Positions 43,357 to 55,446 of a DNA stretch of 64,000 nucleotides are shown in pieces. This DNA comes from Peromyscus leucopus. Taxonomy: Eukaryota > Chordata > Mammalia > Rodentia > Cricetidae. A program made the translations under genes and the position numbers. Position 1 is the first letter of the stretch. The number at the start of each line of letters is the position of its first letter. The DNA lies in the NCBI RefSeq assembly GCF_004664715.2, contig NC_051075.1:38835958-38899957 (forward strand). The letters are read 5' to 3'. Below the pieces are notes generated by a model. That model was not told the DNA's origin, did no database searches, and worked only from the letters and a program-made list of their open reading frames with translations.

Positions 43357-44313
43357 GCTGCTGGACGAGCCCAGGTGGTTCCGGTGCTTCTCTAGGGCTG
43401 GGAGCCATAAATAGGAGACAAGTGGCCTCGAGTGTTTCTTGAATGAATGAGTGAGTGCATATGTAAAAGTGGCTACAGGGAGACCGTTCACACAAGTCCC
43501 AGCTGCCCCCTCCCTCACAGGCTGGCCTTCCTGTAAATTGAGTTGTTGAAGGCTTGTCCAAGTGCCTTGGAAAGGATCAGCCAGTGAGTTTTGACACTGA
43601 TATATGATGCCTTGCTTCGTGGGGAATAGTTCAGGGCCAATCCGGAAGTCTGAAGTCCGTTGAGAATGTGCTAAATGTGGGCTATTCTGTTAGGTTTTCA
43701 TTCTCTCGTCAGTCTTAAAATTTGTTTGTATTCCAGTTTATATGCCCCTGAAAAGGCCTTTTATTTCCCTTTATCTGTCACTTAAAAACACCCTTAATGT
43801 AGGAAGCAAGCCTCACTTATCTTTAGAAGTGTTTTGCTTGGATTCAAAAGCAGCTGAATTCAGATGCTTTATGATGCCTGAAAAATAACACCCAGAAGTG
43901 GTTCTAAAATGACTTCAAAATCCTCCCTTTTTAACAAGAATCCTTCTCCTTTAGGAGGATATTTTTTAAAGAGGAAGTAATCTGACCCTTAGCATTAACA
44001 TTAGACATTAAATGTTCAAAAAGAAAAAGAAAAGGCTCTTGAACGTAAGATGAACAAATAAACATTGAATTTCAGAGACTTAAACTGCCCACTATGAAGA
44101 GACTTGCTTCATCCTCCATGCTGAAGGCCTTAGGGTCAGGGCTGGAAGACTTTCCACAGCAGGCCTTACACCAGGGAGACAGGATATGGTTCCCATTCTC
44201 CATGTGCTGAAGGTGACATGGGGTCCCTCAGGAGATGTCCAGATGTGTCATTATATCTTTACTTCCCTGGGGGTTAACTGCAGTCAGTTTTATGAAGGAG
44301 AAAGTATATGGGT
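43357..44313. other. unassigned DNA, nothing recognised
   Basis: No repeat or exon landmarks. Confidence 0.4.
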
Positions 44314-44401
44314 AGGGGGGTGCCGATGTGTGTGTGTGCCAATGTGTGGGTGGTGGGGTGCCAGTATGTGTGTGGGGGGTGCCAGTGTGTGTGGGGGGTG
44401 C

Positions 44402-44436
<35 letters not shown>

Positions 44437-44656
44437 GGGGTGCCGATGTGTGTGTGTGGGGGGCCAGTATGTGTGTGTGGGGTGCCAGTGTGTGGATGAA
44501 GGGTGCCAGTATGTGTGTGGGAGTGCCAATATGTGTGTGGAGGTGCCAGTATGTGTGTTTGGGGTGCCAGTGTGTGAGTGGGGGGTGCTGGTGTGTGTGG
44601 GATGCTGGTGTGGGGGGTGCTGGTGTGGGGGGGTGCCAGTGTATGTGTCGTGGGTG
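44314..44656 (+). repeat. GT-rich minisatellite, ~21-bp unit
   Basis: About 16 imperfect copies of GGGGTGCCAGTRTGTGTGTG, one expanded by a pure (GT)n at 44406-44434. It is open in several frames on both strands (His/Thr/Pro-rich or Cys/Val/Gly-rich), which is a consequence of the repeat and not coding. Confidence 0.95.
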
Positions 44657-44787
44657 CACATAACCTGTGCATATGAAGGCAAGAAGAATGTATTTGCATA
44701 TGTTCACGTGTGGGCAGGTGCACACGTACGTGGATACATACAGATGTGTGCTGAATGCATGGGCATGTGCAACCCAGAGGCTAACCT

Positions 44788-44860
44788 CAAAGAAAGGAAA
44801 GAAGGAAGAGAGGGAAGAGAAGGTTGAGGGAGGGAGGAAGGGAGGGAGAGGAAGGGAGTA
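44788..44860 (+). repeat. purine-rich (GGAA/GGGA)n
   Basis: GAAAGGAAAGAAGGAAGAG and GGAGGGAGGAAGGGAGGG. Confidence 0.9.
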
Positions 44861-46696
44861 GACAGTAGGTACGAGAGTATCTATTTGGGAACTTTATTAA
44901 CTTTTTCACATTAGAAGTCCTGAAGTTTTACTCAACTTTCTGCTTCCTGTAGTCGACTGCCTTGCCCGGATGGTTAATGAAGGAACGGAGAGGTAGTAGC
45001 TGGGTGGAAGATGTCTGAGGCACAGGATTTACAATGGACAGGCTAAACTGAAAGTGTGTCTCTTTTTACATCTCCTGAACGCGTTTTGTGAAAGGACCCC
45101 TCACTTGCATTTTGATGATGTTCTTCCTTAATCCCATCTCTTTCTTTCTGCCTTAGAATGCTAAATATTCTTCCTCTCTGGAGACTCAATTAGGTGCATC
45201 TTGAATTTATTTTTTAGGACGTAAGAAATCTTTCTTCCCTCTATAAGCTGCCAGGACCATTTATATTTCATATGAAAGGCAACCCTTCTCCCGAGGAAGG
45301 GACTAAAACTTCCTCTGGGGATTATCTAAACAACGTCACGTGTCCCCTTTTCTCTGGTCCATCTTCACATGAGAAGGCATAAATCACATAACCCAACAAA
45401 TAAACACGACTGACATGTTATTTCTCTTTCTTTGGAGACATCGGTTCTTTAATCTCCCCTCTCTTAGAAGCAGGCTCACTCGAGAGTGCTGAAATCCCAG
45501 TGTATATACAATGGTATTCTGTGAGGAAGAAGGGACGCCGCTGGAGCGGTGTGGTAGAGAAAAGCCACGTAACTCGACCACATGAATACCCCTGCTGTTT
45601 TGCGTCTCTCGTCCTGTTTTTTGATATAAAACCCGGAAAGCATTCCTGCTGAAGGGAGGAATAGCAGAGCCGAAAAGCAGGGCCTATGTGATGCTGGCAG
45701 GGCTCAGTGCCAGGAACCTGAGACTTTCTTCCAGGCGTGATGTTTTATTGTTGGAGTTTTATAAGAATTTAGCTTTACTGACTTAGAAACAGAGGGAAAG
45801 GCACAATGTTGCCCCATTCATTTTCTTCAGTATAAACATGGTATTGGGGTAAAGCTTTCTTGGCATAACATGAGGCTCTGAACTAACAAAAGAGGAGCCA
45901 TTAAAACTCACCTGGCCCCAAAAGGCTTCTTTCCATAAAAGCTAAACTGTTATGGCTGGCACTCTGTGGCCAAGATTGGTTTTGGAGGCTGGCAGAGACT
46001 TTGAATTGGTACAGAGGAGGTCTATCAAAATAAAACTGGAGGCACCAAGAGAGGAGCTGCTGGGTGTGTGTTGGGGTGTGCGTCTCTGAGTCCATTCCCA
46101 GGAGAGTCTCTGTGACTCGGAGTCTGCTTGTGTGAGTGGCGATTTGTGAGTCCCTTCTGGCAGTCCAGGGGTGCCTTTGGAGGTCTAAGAAAGGCAAAAG
46201 GTGAATCTTGTTCCCAAGGAAGTGAATCTCACTGTGGGTTTCTCTTGTTTCCTTTGTGTAAGTGAATTCCCAGCGCACAGGTTACAGCCTACAGCAGCAA
46301 CCTGGGCCGTAGGTGTCGACTAGCGGTGTGGTTGGGGACAACCTCAGAAGGCCAGGGCACTTAGTGAATCCGGATTACAGGAACGTTTTTTTCCTTGGGG
46401 AACACTCAGAATGTCTCCACTCCAAGGTGAAGTGCTTGACCACAGAGGGCATTCACCAAGAGGGCGGTGAGGACCAGAAGCTCACCTCTGCTTGCCAAGA
46501 CAGAAGAGGTTGATGTCACGGAGCAGAGAGAACTTCTTCAGAGAGGGTTGTCCTGAGGTTGTGGATAGGGTGGCGGTGCCCAGTGCAAGGTGCTGGGAGA
46601 GCTGCAGGCCTCTCTGAAAGGATGCCTTGGGAATCTCAGGGTGAGAGTCTCTGGCCTGCAGAGTCAGAGCCACACACGCATGCACTTGAGCGCTCG
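44861..46696. other. 1.8 kb unassigned DNA, repeat-free by eye
   Basis: No SINE, LTR or exon landmarks; no splice-framed open frame. Confidence 0.4.

Positions 46697-46698
<2 letters not shown>

Positions 46699-46748
<50 letters not shown>
46699..46748 (+). repeat. (CA)n microsatellite
   Basis: About 25 CA units. Confidence 0.97.
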
Positions 46749-46749
<1 letters not shown>

Positions 46750-47383
46750 GCATTACTTTCTTGGATCAGAAGTGAATGATGTGGGAAAGAGCCCCACCTG
46801 AGACATTTTCAGTTTGCTCAAGGGACTGCTGCCTTAGATGATTGATGTGACCCAGGCCTTGCTGGGTCACTAAATTCTCTGGAGCTGAGGAAAGAAAAGA
46901 AAAATAAAATCAACCAGTCAAGGGATATGCATTATTTACATTAGAAGATTTGTAGTCTCAAGAACCCAAGATGCACCCCCAAACCAGAGAGGGTTTTAGC
47001 TACTCACCCAGTTGAGGGAGCCTCACCTGAACTCGCCTCTCCAACCAGAGGGTTCGCTCACTTGAGATCTTTATCATGGTCCTTTTGTCTCCCACCCTTC
47101 CCTGCTCTGTCACCTGGAGCTATGGGCATCTAGCAAGTTCTGGAGGACGGAAAAGGAGACGCAGACAAAGTGACAGAGAGGACCTGTCCCTATCTCAGCC
47201 TTCCTAGAGAGCCCTGCATTCTCGGTGGGAGAAGATCTGACTTTGAACTGAGAGACTTCACTTTGTGATGGTTTTTGTGACTTTGATTGACCGCAGGACG
47301 TTTTGTTAACTAGGAATGAGGAAGTAACTGTGGGCCCTGCCTAGAATGTGTATTGTGATTCTAGTTATCAAAGAATTAATAAA
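46749..47383. other. unassigned DNA
   Basis: Nothing recognised. Confidence 0.4.
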
Positions 47384-47384
47384 C

Positions 47385-47529
47385 CGGGTAGTGGTGGCAC
47401 ACGCCTTTAATCCCAGCACTCGGGAGGCAGAGGCAGGAGGATCTCTGTGAGTTCGAGGCCAGCCTGGGCTACAGAGTGAGTTCCAGGACAGGCTCCAAAG
47501 CTACACAGAGAAACCCTGTCTTGAAAAAC

Positions 47530-47581
<52 letters not shown>

Positions 47582-47612
47582 AAAGAAAAAGAAAGAAAGA
47601 AAGAAAGAAATA
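47385..47612 (+). mobile_element. B1 SINE with very long A-rich tail
   Basis: CCGGGTAGTGGTGGCACACG ... CCTGTCTTGAAAAACC, then about 48 A and a (GAAA)n run. The tail length suggests a recent insertion or tail expansion. Confidence 0.94.
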
Positions 47613-47780
47613 AGATGACAATGTGATTATAATATTAGCGTCAAAACTTGAGGAGAGACTTGGGATTTCATCCAAGAATCAAGGAACAATTAGCCTCTAG
47701 CAGTGGGTTTGAATGGGCAGTGGAGAAAATAAGTTTAAAGTTGTTTTTTAATTTCACCAAAATTTGAGAACTTACTTTTT

Positions 47781-47926
47781 TTTTTCTGAGACAGGGTTTC
47801 TCTGTGTAGCTTTGCGCCTTTCCTGGAACTCACTTGGTAGCCCAGGCTGGCCTCGAACTCACAGAGATCCACCTGCCTCTGCCTCCCGAGTGCTGGGATT
47901 AAAGACGTGCGCCACCACCTCCCAGC
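47781..47926 (-). mobile_element. young B1 SINE (GCGCC subtype)
   Basis: GAGACAGGGTTTCTCTGTG, GCTTTGCGCC, ending CACCTCCCAGC. Flanked by a perfect 17-bp duplication, TTGAGAACTTACTTTTT, at 47764-47780 and 47927-47943. Confidence 0.97.
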
Positions 47927-47978
47927 TTGAGAACTTACTTTTTAAAAAAAAAAAAATTTTTTTTTTAACATATTTAGG

Positions 47979-48180
47979 GGCTGGAGAGATGGTTCAGAGG
48001 TTAAGAGAGCCCACTGCTCTTGCAGTGGACCTGGGTTCTGTTCTCAGTCCCTACAGGGGACTTCTTGTGACTCTAGTTCCACGGGACATGATGTCCCTCT
48101 TTGGCCTCTGTGGACACCAGGCACACACGTGGTAAGCATATATATGCAGGTGAAACACACAAAGAACAAAAATAGGTAAT
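47979..48180 (+). mobile_element. B2/B3-group SINE
   Basis: GGGGCTGGAGAGATGGTTCAG, CACTGCTCTTGCAGTGGACC, TTGGCCTCTGTGGACACC and AAACACACAAAGAAC. Confidence 0.85.
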
Positions 48181-49440
48181 TCTTTTAAAATACATTTTAA
48201 AATCCACATTTAATATCTCTCATATCTGACATAGGTATTTTCTGCTCCTAAAATGCATTTAGGTAGTAAATAAGTGATTTCCAGAGCAACCTAGAACATA
48301 GAGAATTTTAAAAATATGTGAAAACAAAAGGTTGCTATGGACATCTTCAAGAGCTACAGACCGTGTGTTACACGTGGCTCCGTGTGGGACAGAGATGTTT
48401 CCCAATGACCCTAAAGGCAAGTAGGAGGCTTGGAAACAAGAATTAACACGGCCGTTTTTGTGTGGTAAAAGAGTCATTATGTGTGGGGCCGTGGACAGGA
48501 GACATCCTGCTTTTTAGCCGCGTCTCCTCTTAAACATTCCCCATCACTTTATGAGGTCACTTCTAGGGTTGGGTGGGTTTTCCTTTAATGATGTGCTAAG
48601 TTCTAAAATACCCTGTTAGCAGCCTGTTCCTGAAGTAGATTTCCTCAGAAAATGACAGGGTGCCCAGTTCAGAACCGTGACTCTCCGCTGTTGAGGAGAG
48701 CGATCTGAGGTCAGGTGAACATCTGTTCCAGAAAGATGCAAGCTGGTAAACTGATCCGCAGAATTTGCTTGTGGGTGTGGAGGAAGGACATGCAGCAGGA
48801 CAAAGCTCTCGAAAGCGCCCTTTCCTAGTGTCGTGTAGCATGTCCTCTTAAGAAGGTGGCAATTAACATCAGACCCGCAGAATGGTTGACAACTGCTATT
48901 TCGTCCGTGTTTTTATTGGACTAATGCCTGGTCACACATTCAGCTTCAAGAGAGGAACCCTTTACCTATCATTTAAAACGCTGTGCAGGTCTGCAATCAT
49001 TGGAACGCTTTTCTTTCACATGGCCAGCTTCTGTCTTTGGGAAGAAGAGGCATGATGGCCTGTGAAGGCACAAGCAGGCTGTGCTGGGTCTTAGTATGAG
49101 CTCGGCCAGGCAATGCTGCTCTTAACTGTGGAGGCATTGTGTCTTCTTCAGCGTGGGGAACCCCCAACTCTCTGAGCAAACCCAGAGTGCAGGGTCTGAA
49201 TGGCTCTTTCACTTTGGGTGACCCGCTTTTATTGGTAAGAGTATCCTCCAAATTGCAAACAAATGTTAGCATCCCTACATTATGGCAGGGCTGACTGGAA
49301 CCTTTGAGAAAACAGAACAAAGAGATGAGCTCAGGCGTTTGGTCTTTATCACGGGTTCTTTCTCTTTGTCAGCACCATAGTTCTGCCAGGCTGCCCTCCA
49401 TTTAAAGCAAATTCACAGGCTGGTTGTGTGTTGGGGTGTT
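48181..49440. other. unassigned DNA
   Basis: Nothing recognised over 1.2 kb. Confidence 0.4.
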
Positions 49441-49500
49441 TGCACACGTGCATGCTTGTGCACACGTGCATGCTTGTGCACACGTGCATGCTTGTGCACA
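49441..49500 (+). repeat. 18-bp tandem repeat with E-boxes
   Basis: TGCACACGTGCATGCTTG three times without mismatch plus a partial fourth. CACGTG occurs at 49445, 49463 and 49481. Confidence 0.95.
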
Positions 49501-49624
49501 CAGGCACGCACCTGCATTCGCTTGTTAGTGCGGGTGAATGCAGTTGTGTGTGTGTGATACATACGTGCATTGGAAGCTCCAGGTCCATGTTACATCTTTC
49601 CTTGGTGCCTCTCCACCCTTTATT

Positions 49625-49845
49625 TTTTTTTTGAGACAGGGTCTCTCACTGAACCTGCCATGAGTCAGCTAAGCTGGCTAGCCAGTGAGCTTCCGGAATC
49701 CACCTGCCTCTGCCCCACTGGCTCTGGGGTCTTGCAGGTGTGAACTGCCATGCCTGGATTTTTTTCCTTGTGTTTTGAGGATTCGAACTCGGGTCCTCAT
49801 GTTTGCACCACAGGCTCTCTGCCTACGGAGCCGTCTCCCCAGCCC
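49625..49845 (-). mobile_element. B4/RSINE1 SINE
   Basis: TTTGAGACAGGGTCTCTCACTG, GCTAAGCTGGCTAGCCAGTG, GCCATGCCTGGATTT and CGGAGCCGTCTCCCCAGCCC. Confidence 0.85.
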
Positions 49846-49954
49846 GAGACTGACACTTTCCTTTGTGAGCACAAGGTGCACATCAAGAAATGCAGCACTT
49901 CTAGATCTTTTTTTTTTTTCCAATTAATTGCTTTTATTTCATATGTGCCTATGC

Positions 49955-50228
49955 ATGTTCATGTGTGTGTAGTTGGGTGCACATGCATGAGTATGGAGGA
50001 CCAAGGTCAATGTCCCGTGTCTCCATCATTCTCTACATATATGCATTGAGGCAAGGTCTCTTGCTGAACCCAGAGCTCATCGATTCAGCTGGTCTAGCTA
50101 ACCAGTTTGTGCCAGAGACCCTCTGCCCCACCTTCTGTGAGCTGGGATTATTGATGGACCACCACGCCCACCCTCTTTTTCATGGGTCCTGGGCCTCTGA
50201 ACCATCATCTGAGCCATCTCCCCAGCCC
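49955..50228 (-). mobile_element. B4/RSINE1 SINE
   Basis: GAGGCAAGGTCTCTTGCTG, GGTCTAGCTAACCAGTTTGTG, ACCACCACGCCCACCC and TGAGCCATCTCCCCAGCCC. Confidence 0.8.

Positions 50229-50264
<36 letters not shown>
50229..50264 (+). repeat. (TTA)n microsatellite
   Basis: About 11 units. Confidence 0.96.
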
Positions 50265-50694
50265 ATTATATTAAAGTTAGCATTCAAAGCAGTGGGTTTT
50301 CTTACAGTGTTTTCATACACTTTGTCCCTCCCCTGCATGGACCTCTGCTGAACACCAGCTCCCACTCTGGACGGCCCCCCTTCTTCTTCCCAACGGTCTC
50401 TCCTTCTGCTTTCGTTTCCTGACCTGGTGCCCATGGGCCCCATTCTGCTCTTTCCTCACAGCTTGCTTTTCTACAACTTTATTTCCATCCACTGTCCCTT
50501 CAGCAAGTCAGGGAAACTGGTTGTGGAAGGTGAGTGTTGCTTCTTACGGTTGGTGACTAGCTAGAAAGCCAGGACAGGCCTTCTCCCGGGCATGTCTAAC
50601 TTGGGGACTGACCTTTCTCCCTCTAGAGACAGCTGATGAAGAGTCCTTTCCACAGGACTTCAGCCCAGTGCAGTTTAAAATGTCCACGTGACTT

Positions 50695-50698
<4 letters not shown>
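50265..50698. other. unassigned, pyrimidine-rich DNA
   Basis: CT-rich stretch 50320-50460 resembles the antisense of an L1 3' UTR but lacks decisive motifs. Confidence 0.35.

Positions 50699-50752
<54 letters not shown>
50699..50752 (+). repeat. (CA)n microsatellite
   Basis: About 26 CA units. Confidence 0.97.
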
Positions 50753-50754
<2 letters not shown>

Positions 50755-51357
50755 CTAATGGGGAGGCAGCTTTAAAGCAAAGGCAATGGAATCTTTTCAT
50801 TCCTTCGAGACTGTGGTCCAAGGCGAACACATTAACTGTAGAGCTTTGGATTTATCTAATGGTTTTCAGAAGCCAAACTCACAGCTTTGATGAATGCTGC
50901 CTCCTAATGCCAATGATGTGGACCCAGTAAATCATGAGGACAGTTTCCCGTTGGTAATATATTAAAGCCATACATTACAGGCTACTGCGGCTCAGGTGAT
51001 ATATTGCTTAGGTGGGGGTGGGGGTGGGGGCACACACCCAACTGTTTAAAGGCTGTGTTGTGTACACCAGGGCTGACTTGAGCCTGGTTCCACTCTGCAG
51101 AGGAGCCTGCTTGCATCACTGAAAGTCTCTGTAAACGTTTCTCTGCCCCCAAGACAAATTCAATCCTCCCCCACTTTCTATGAGTCCTTTGTCCCAGAGG
51201 ACCCAAACTCTGCTCAAGTGCAAATGCCTTGAAGAAATGTTAAACAGAGACTAACTATGGGTTTCAGGGTCACATGCATGGTTCCAAGATCTCTCATTTC
51301 AAGGTCTATGGGGTCTGAACAAGTCAGTCATTTCAGTTTTCAGTAATCCGGGGAGTG

Positions 51358-51358
<1 letters not shown>
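50753..51358. other. unassigned DNA with a G-rich tract
   Basis: GGTGGGGGTGGGGGTGGGGG at 51011-51030; nothing else recognised. Confidence 0.4.

Positions 51359-51360
<2 letters not shown>

Positions 51361-51416
<56 letters not shown>
51361..51416 (+). repeat. (GT)n-(GC)n compound microsatellite
   Basis: GT run followed by GCGCGCGC, an alternating purine-pyrimidine tract with Z-DNA potential. Confidence 0.95.
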
Positions 51417-51418
<2 letters not shown>

Positions 51419-51500
51419 GAGGACAACTTGCAAGAGTTGGTTCTTTTTTTCCATGATGTGGGTGCCAGGGATCGAACTCAGGTCTCCATGCTGATTTAGG
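51417..51500 (-). mobile_element. tRNA-derived SINE fragment
   Basis: GAGGACAACTTGCAAGAGTTGG..GTGGGTGCCAGGGATCGAACTCAGG; the 5' end is missing. Confidence 0.65.
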
Positions 51501-51842
51501 TAGACTCAATAAATAAGCAATATAATATATGTCATAAACTTTAAAGCAATAAAAGTCTGAGGAGCTAAAAGTAAAATTTTCACCTCACCCAAATAAGTTT
51601 TAGTTGTTTCAATTTTTTTTCCAGGAATGATATTAACCAAAAATGTTATCCGTACTTCATTGTATTTGCTTACTGTGTCTTACAACAGAGAACTTTCCAT
51701 GCTGGTCTTGAGCAAATGTTACAATCTGCCTTGCTTCTCTTGCTATTTTTAAATGCTTCTTTGTGTTGCTAAATATTCTTGTAATTACATTGGAAGAATG
51801 AACGTAGCTGAATTGAGTCCTAGGTGGTCATTGGCCCCTGAG
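51501..51842. other. unassigned AT-rich DNA
   Basis: Nothing recognised. Confidence 0.4.
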
Positions 51843-51849
51843 TTGATTG

Positions 51850-52238
51850 GTGAGTGTGAGGGTTTGGATGAGAAGTATTCCCATAGGGTCAAGGCTCAAA
51901 TATTTACATGCTCGGGCACCAGTTGGTGGAACTGTTTGGGAAGGATTAGGAGGTGTGGCTTTGTTGGAAGAGGTATGTCACTGGGGTGGACTTTAAGGTT
52001 TCAAAAGCCCAGGCCACTCCCAGGTAGCACTCTCCCTCTCTCTCTGTTTCTACAGCTTAGGATCAGACATAAGCTCTCAGCTACCGCTCCAGCAGCATCC
52101 CTGCCTGCCTGCTGCCATGTTCCCCACCATAATGGTCACGGACTCACCCTCTGGTACCATGAGCCCCAAATTAAATGCTTTCTTTTATAAATTGCCTTGG
52201 TCATGGTGTTTTGTCATGGCAATAGAAAAGTCACTAAG
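51850..52238 (-). mobile_element. MaLR-like LTR repeat, copy 4, reversed
   Basis: TGAGTGTGAGGGTTTGGATG, TTAGGAGGTGTGGCTTTGTTGG, CATAATGGTCACGGACTCACC and TTGCCTTGGTCATGGTGTTTTG are the reverse complement, in reverse order, of the copies at 8906, 12105 and 13600. Confidence 0.75.
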
Positions 52239-52576
52239 GCAGCGAGTCACGGAGTAGTTTCATGGAAAGGAAGCTGGTCCTCCCCATTCAGTAGACCAGG
52301 CAACCCAAGCCTCCCAGTTCCTCCTCAGTGTCAGACAGGAAGCGGAGCGTCCTATAAGTCTGAGAATTCTGAGGTCGAGCCAGGCTTCAGGACGACTCCC
52401 AGGAAGTTTCTACCTGGATTACAGACATCTGGCCAGTACACAAGAAATAGTACCACACTTGATCAAACACACTCCTGGTGGCCAATCCACTCACCTGTTT
52501 ATTCACTCACGAGGCATCTGTTTCATTCCGGTCCCTGTACCTGCCTGTACAGACCCTGGTCATGGCAGTAGGCAGC

Positions 52577-52735
52577 CTGTATGGAATGCTTCCTATGTGC
52601 AACATTTGTGCCGTGAATTGATGGCTTCTTGCTTAAGGTTCACAACCCTCCCAAGTAAACATCATGCTCCTAATTTTACCGATGAGGAACCGAAAGACAA
52701 GAGATGAAGTAGCCTGCTCAACAGTATGCACAAAA
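52577..52735 (-). mobile_element. MIR element
   Basis: CTTCCTATGTGCAACATTTG, TTCACAACCCTCCCAAGTAAAC, ATTTTACCGATGAGGAACCG and AGTAGCCTGCTCAAC follow the reversed MIR 3' half. Confidence 0.7.
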
Positions 52736-53963
52736 CAAGCTCCAGAGCCGCTCTGATGCTTACCTGTGAAAATTGCACCCCACTTACCCCTCAGGGAACA
52801 GGTACCCCAAAGTTTTTTTTTCCTTGAAGCCAGATAATTGATCAAATAGCACCCCACCTTTCCTGCTGCATCGTGCAAACACTACGATTATCACTATTTT
52901 CTAATGGCTTCCAAAGACCACGTCACTTCCTTTACCGGACTTGACAGACTTTAACTGGGGCTGTCCTGTGGACAGTGTGGAGGGGCTGAGGCCTCACAGC
53001 CACAGGAGGCCAGGCCCAGCTGCAGTGAACGCTGCTGTGAGGACTAAAGATTCCAGGAGGGAAGCAGTCGGAGAGGCTGTGGTGTGCTCTCCACCTGGCA
53101 TCAATTACGGACTTTCTGTCAGCAGAATATTCCAGATGGGGTGGTTTCTAGGGGGAATTCCAGGGTTTTGGGTTCTGAGGGGGGAAGGGAAGAGAAGAAT
53201 CTGGCAGGCCAGGCGGTTTGAAAGGCTATTTGTTAGACCCCCACGAGTCAGTGACCTGCCACCGTCACCGTCACCAGTGTTTTCTGTGAATTGTTCCTTA
53301 GTTTCCGAGCACAGAAAGGAGAGCCAGAAGACGGTAACTTTGCCACGTGACTAGGGGCCAGCCTGTTTCTAGGATCAAAGCTCCAGGGAGGTGACGGGGT
53401 ACAACCTGTCCCTGGAAGCTGTGCTGTGGCCATGATGTCTGCCTAGCATCCTGGAGCATGAACTGCCAGCTCCCTCCCTAAGGCACAGAGGATTCTAGGG
53501 TGGCTGGAGCTGTTCAGGGGTCCCAGGGCTGTTCACAGAGTGAAGCTACCGGAGCTGGATCACGTGCCTTGTGCATGCTGTAGCCATCTCCTGTTTCTTA
53601 GGGGCAAAGGGACACATTCTTGGTCCCACTGACTTGTGGGTAATATGGCAATGATTAACATTTCCTGGTGATAAGCTTTCTGAAGGGCTCGCTGTTAGCT
53701 AATGACTTCCAAAGACACAGAATCTACAGTAGGATGAGCTTACGAGAGAATAAAGTTCTTCAAAATATTAGTTCAACAAGAAGGAAGGAAGCACCCCAAA
53801 TTATGACCTCATCATCTCCAAGGACGGAGAAAGATGAGACAAGAGCCAGGAGGACTTGTACTTCAGGTACGTTGTTTGAAACCAAGAAAGCTGAAACAGG
53901 AGGTTTGCAAGTTTGAGGCTAGCCTGAGCTAAATAGTTAGAGCCCTTGCTTATGTAATTAATT
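52736..53963. other. 1.2 kb unassigned DNA
   Basis: A 137-codon plus-strand frame (52941-53354) has no splice sites or recognisable composition. A possible B1 fragment lies at 53890-53935 (TTTGAGGCTAGCCTGAGC). Confidence 0.4.
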
Positions 53964-54131
53964 AAGCCAGGCATAATGATGGCACACGCCTTTAATTCCA
54001 GCCCTTGGGAGGCAGAGGCAAGTGGATCTCTGTGAGTTCAAGTTCAGCCTGGTCACACAGAGACTTTCAGGCCAGCTGTGGCTACAGAGTCAGACTCTGT
54101 TTCAAAATAAAAAATAATAATAATTTAAAAA
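53964..54131 (+). mobile_element. B1 SINE
   Basis: AAGCCAGGCATAATGATGGC ... AGACTCTGTTTCAAAATAAA with an AATAATAAT tail. Confidence 0.88.
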
Positions 54132-55109
54132 ACCCTCCAATATAATTGTTTATTTTTAAATAGCGAGTCTATATTATGCTATTTCCTACAACTAAAACAT
54201 TTTTCCTAAAACTATTTTATGTAATGCAGAAATATTCTTGAGTTCAGTGATCTCAAATGATAGAATTCTCATCAAATCATCTTTTAAAAGAACCCATACA
54301 ATGCCTGAAAAGAAAAGAATTTAAATGACAGGATAGTCTGGGATGAGAATCTCCATTAATGCCGGGGTTGTTTGCACTGGGGATGGACAGATAATACTTG
54401 GCAAATAGTTTGTGATTGCCAAGTGCCCCAGGAGCAACCCTCATCTCGTGACTACACTGTTGACAATTTTTCATCTTCCACCTGCTCTGCAAATGGTGTG
54501 AGCACACTTTTGCTGCAGTTGGAACCTGAGGTACAGAGAGGGTAAAGGGACTTTTTCACTTGACTTTTTTGTGGAGGTGGACCTAGCAGTCGATGGAATG
54601 CCAAGGAACTGAAATGCAAGAATTGCGTTAGTTAATCACCAGCAGGACGTCCTTTGTGAGTCGCTGTTTATAGGCCGTGTCTCGAAGCTTGGAGTCCTGC
54701 CTGCTGAGGCCTAGTGTGAGTGAAGGTGTTTTACAAAACCCATTTCTTTCTACATGAGAGTTTCTCCCTGGGTTAACTTGCTCTCTTCCCCTTGGAGGCC
54801 CGACAGTGGGAATGTGTCACCCGTGCTAATAGGTAAATGACTTTTGGTAGGACTCCTTGCTGGTCCTCTGCACATGGACCAGAAAACCCGAATACCCCCT
54901 AGGTGGCCATGGCTTTGGACTTCTGTGAAAGCAGTGGTTCTTGAAATACAACCTGTCCCTGGAAGCTGGGCTGTGGAGTAACTTCAAGAGATTTTAGCTG
55001 GTGTGGAGCACAATGCTCGCGTATTAAGGAGGACCCATCATACACTTAATGTGGCCTCCTTTTTCTTCACAGGAACGATGGTGTGTTGGTTGGCTTTCTT
55101 CTGACAGAA
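54132..55109. other. unassigned DNA with a possible MIR scrap
   Basis: 54516-54560 (GGAACCTGAGGTACAGAGAG) could be MIR; otherwise nothing. Confidence 0.35.
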
Positions 55110-55430
55110 TACTGGAAAAACTCAAAAGGAGAGAGTTATTTTTATCAAGCCATTGAAGATTTCCTTGGTTGGTTGGCCCTGTGGATTTTGGTTTGTGGCA
55201 CAAGACAGAGCATCATGCCTGAAGCATGAGACAGAGGAAGACCGTTTACCTCATGGGAGCCAGGTCACAGAGAGGGATGAGCCCCCAACATCTCCTTCAA
55301 TGGGGTGCTCCACGATGACGTAATATTCTTTCACTCTCCCCCACTTCCTGTTGTTTCTGTCACTGACAAATCATCAAGGCTTTCACATGAGACTTTGAGA
55401 ACGTTCCAGATCCAAACTCTAACACCTAAG
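55110..55430 (+). mobile_element. possible MaLR-like LTR relic
   Basis: GGCCCTGTGGATTTTGGTTTGTGGCAC, AGAGCATCATGCC, CTCATGGGAGCCAGG and CCAGATCCAAACTCTAACAC resemble, in order, a MaLR-type repeat that I recall. Confidence 0.4.
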
Positions 55431-55446
55431 AAACCAAAGAGAAGCG

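Noticed and set aside
44186..44827. 213-codon plus-strand frame and a 165-codon minus-strand His/Thr/Pro-rich frame
   Set aside because: Both are translations of the GT-rich minisatellite; unit length variation and lack of splice or start context rule out a gene.
49441..50264. Short evenly spaced repeats considered as a CRISPR-like array
   Set aside because: Repeats are contiguous with no spacers, and the genome is a rodent.
52941..53354. 137-codon plus-strand frame
   Set aside because: No acceptor/donor pair in phase, no recognisable domain, surrounding DNA non-coding in style.
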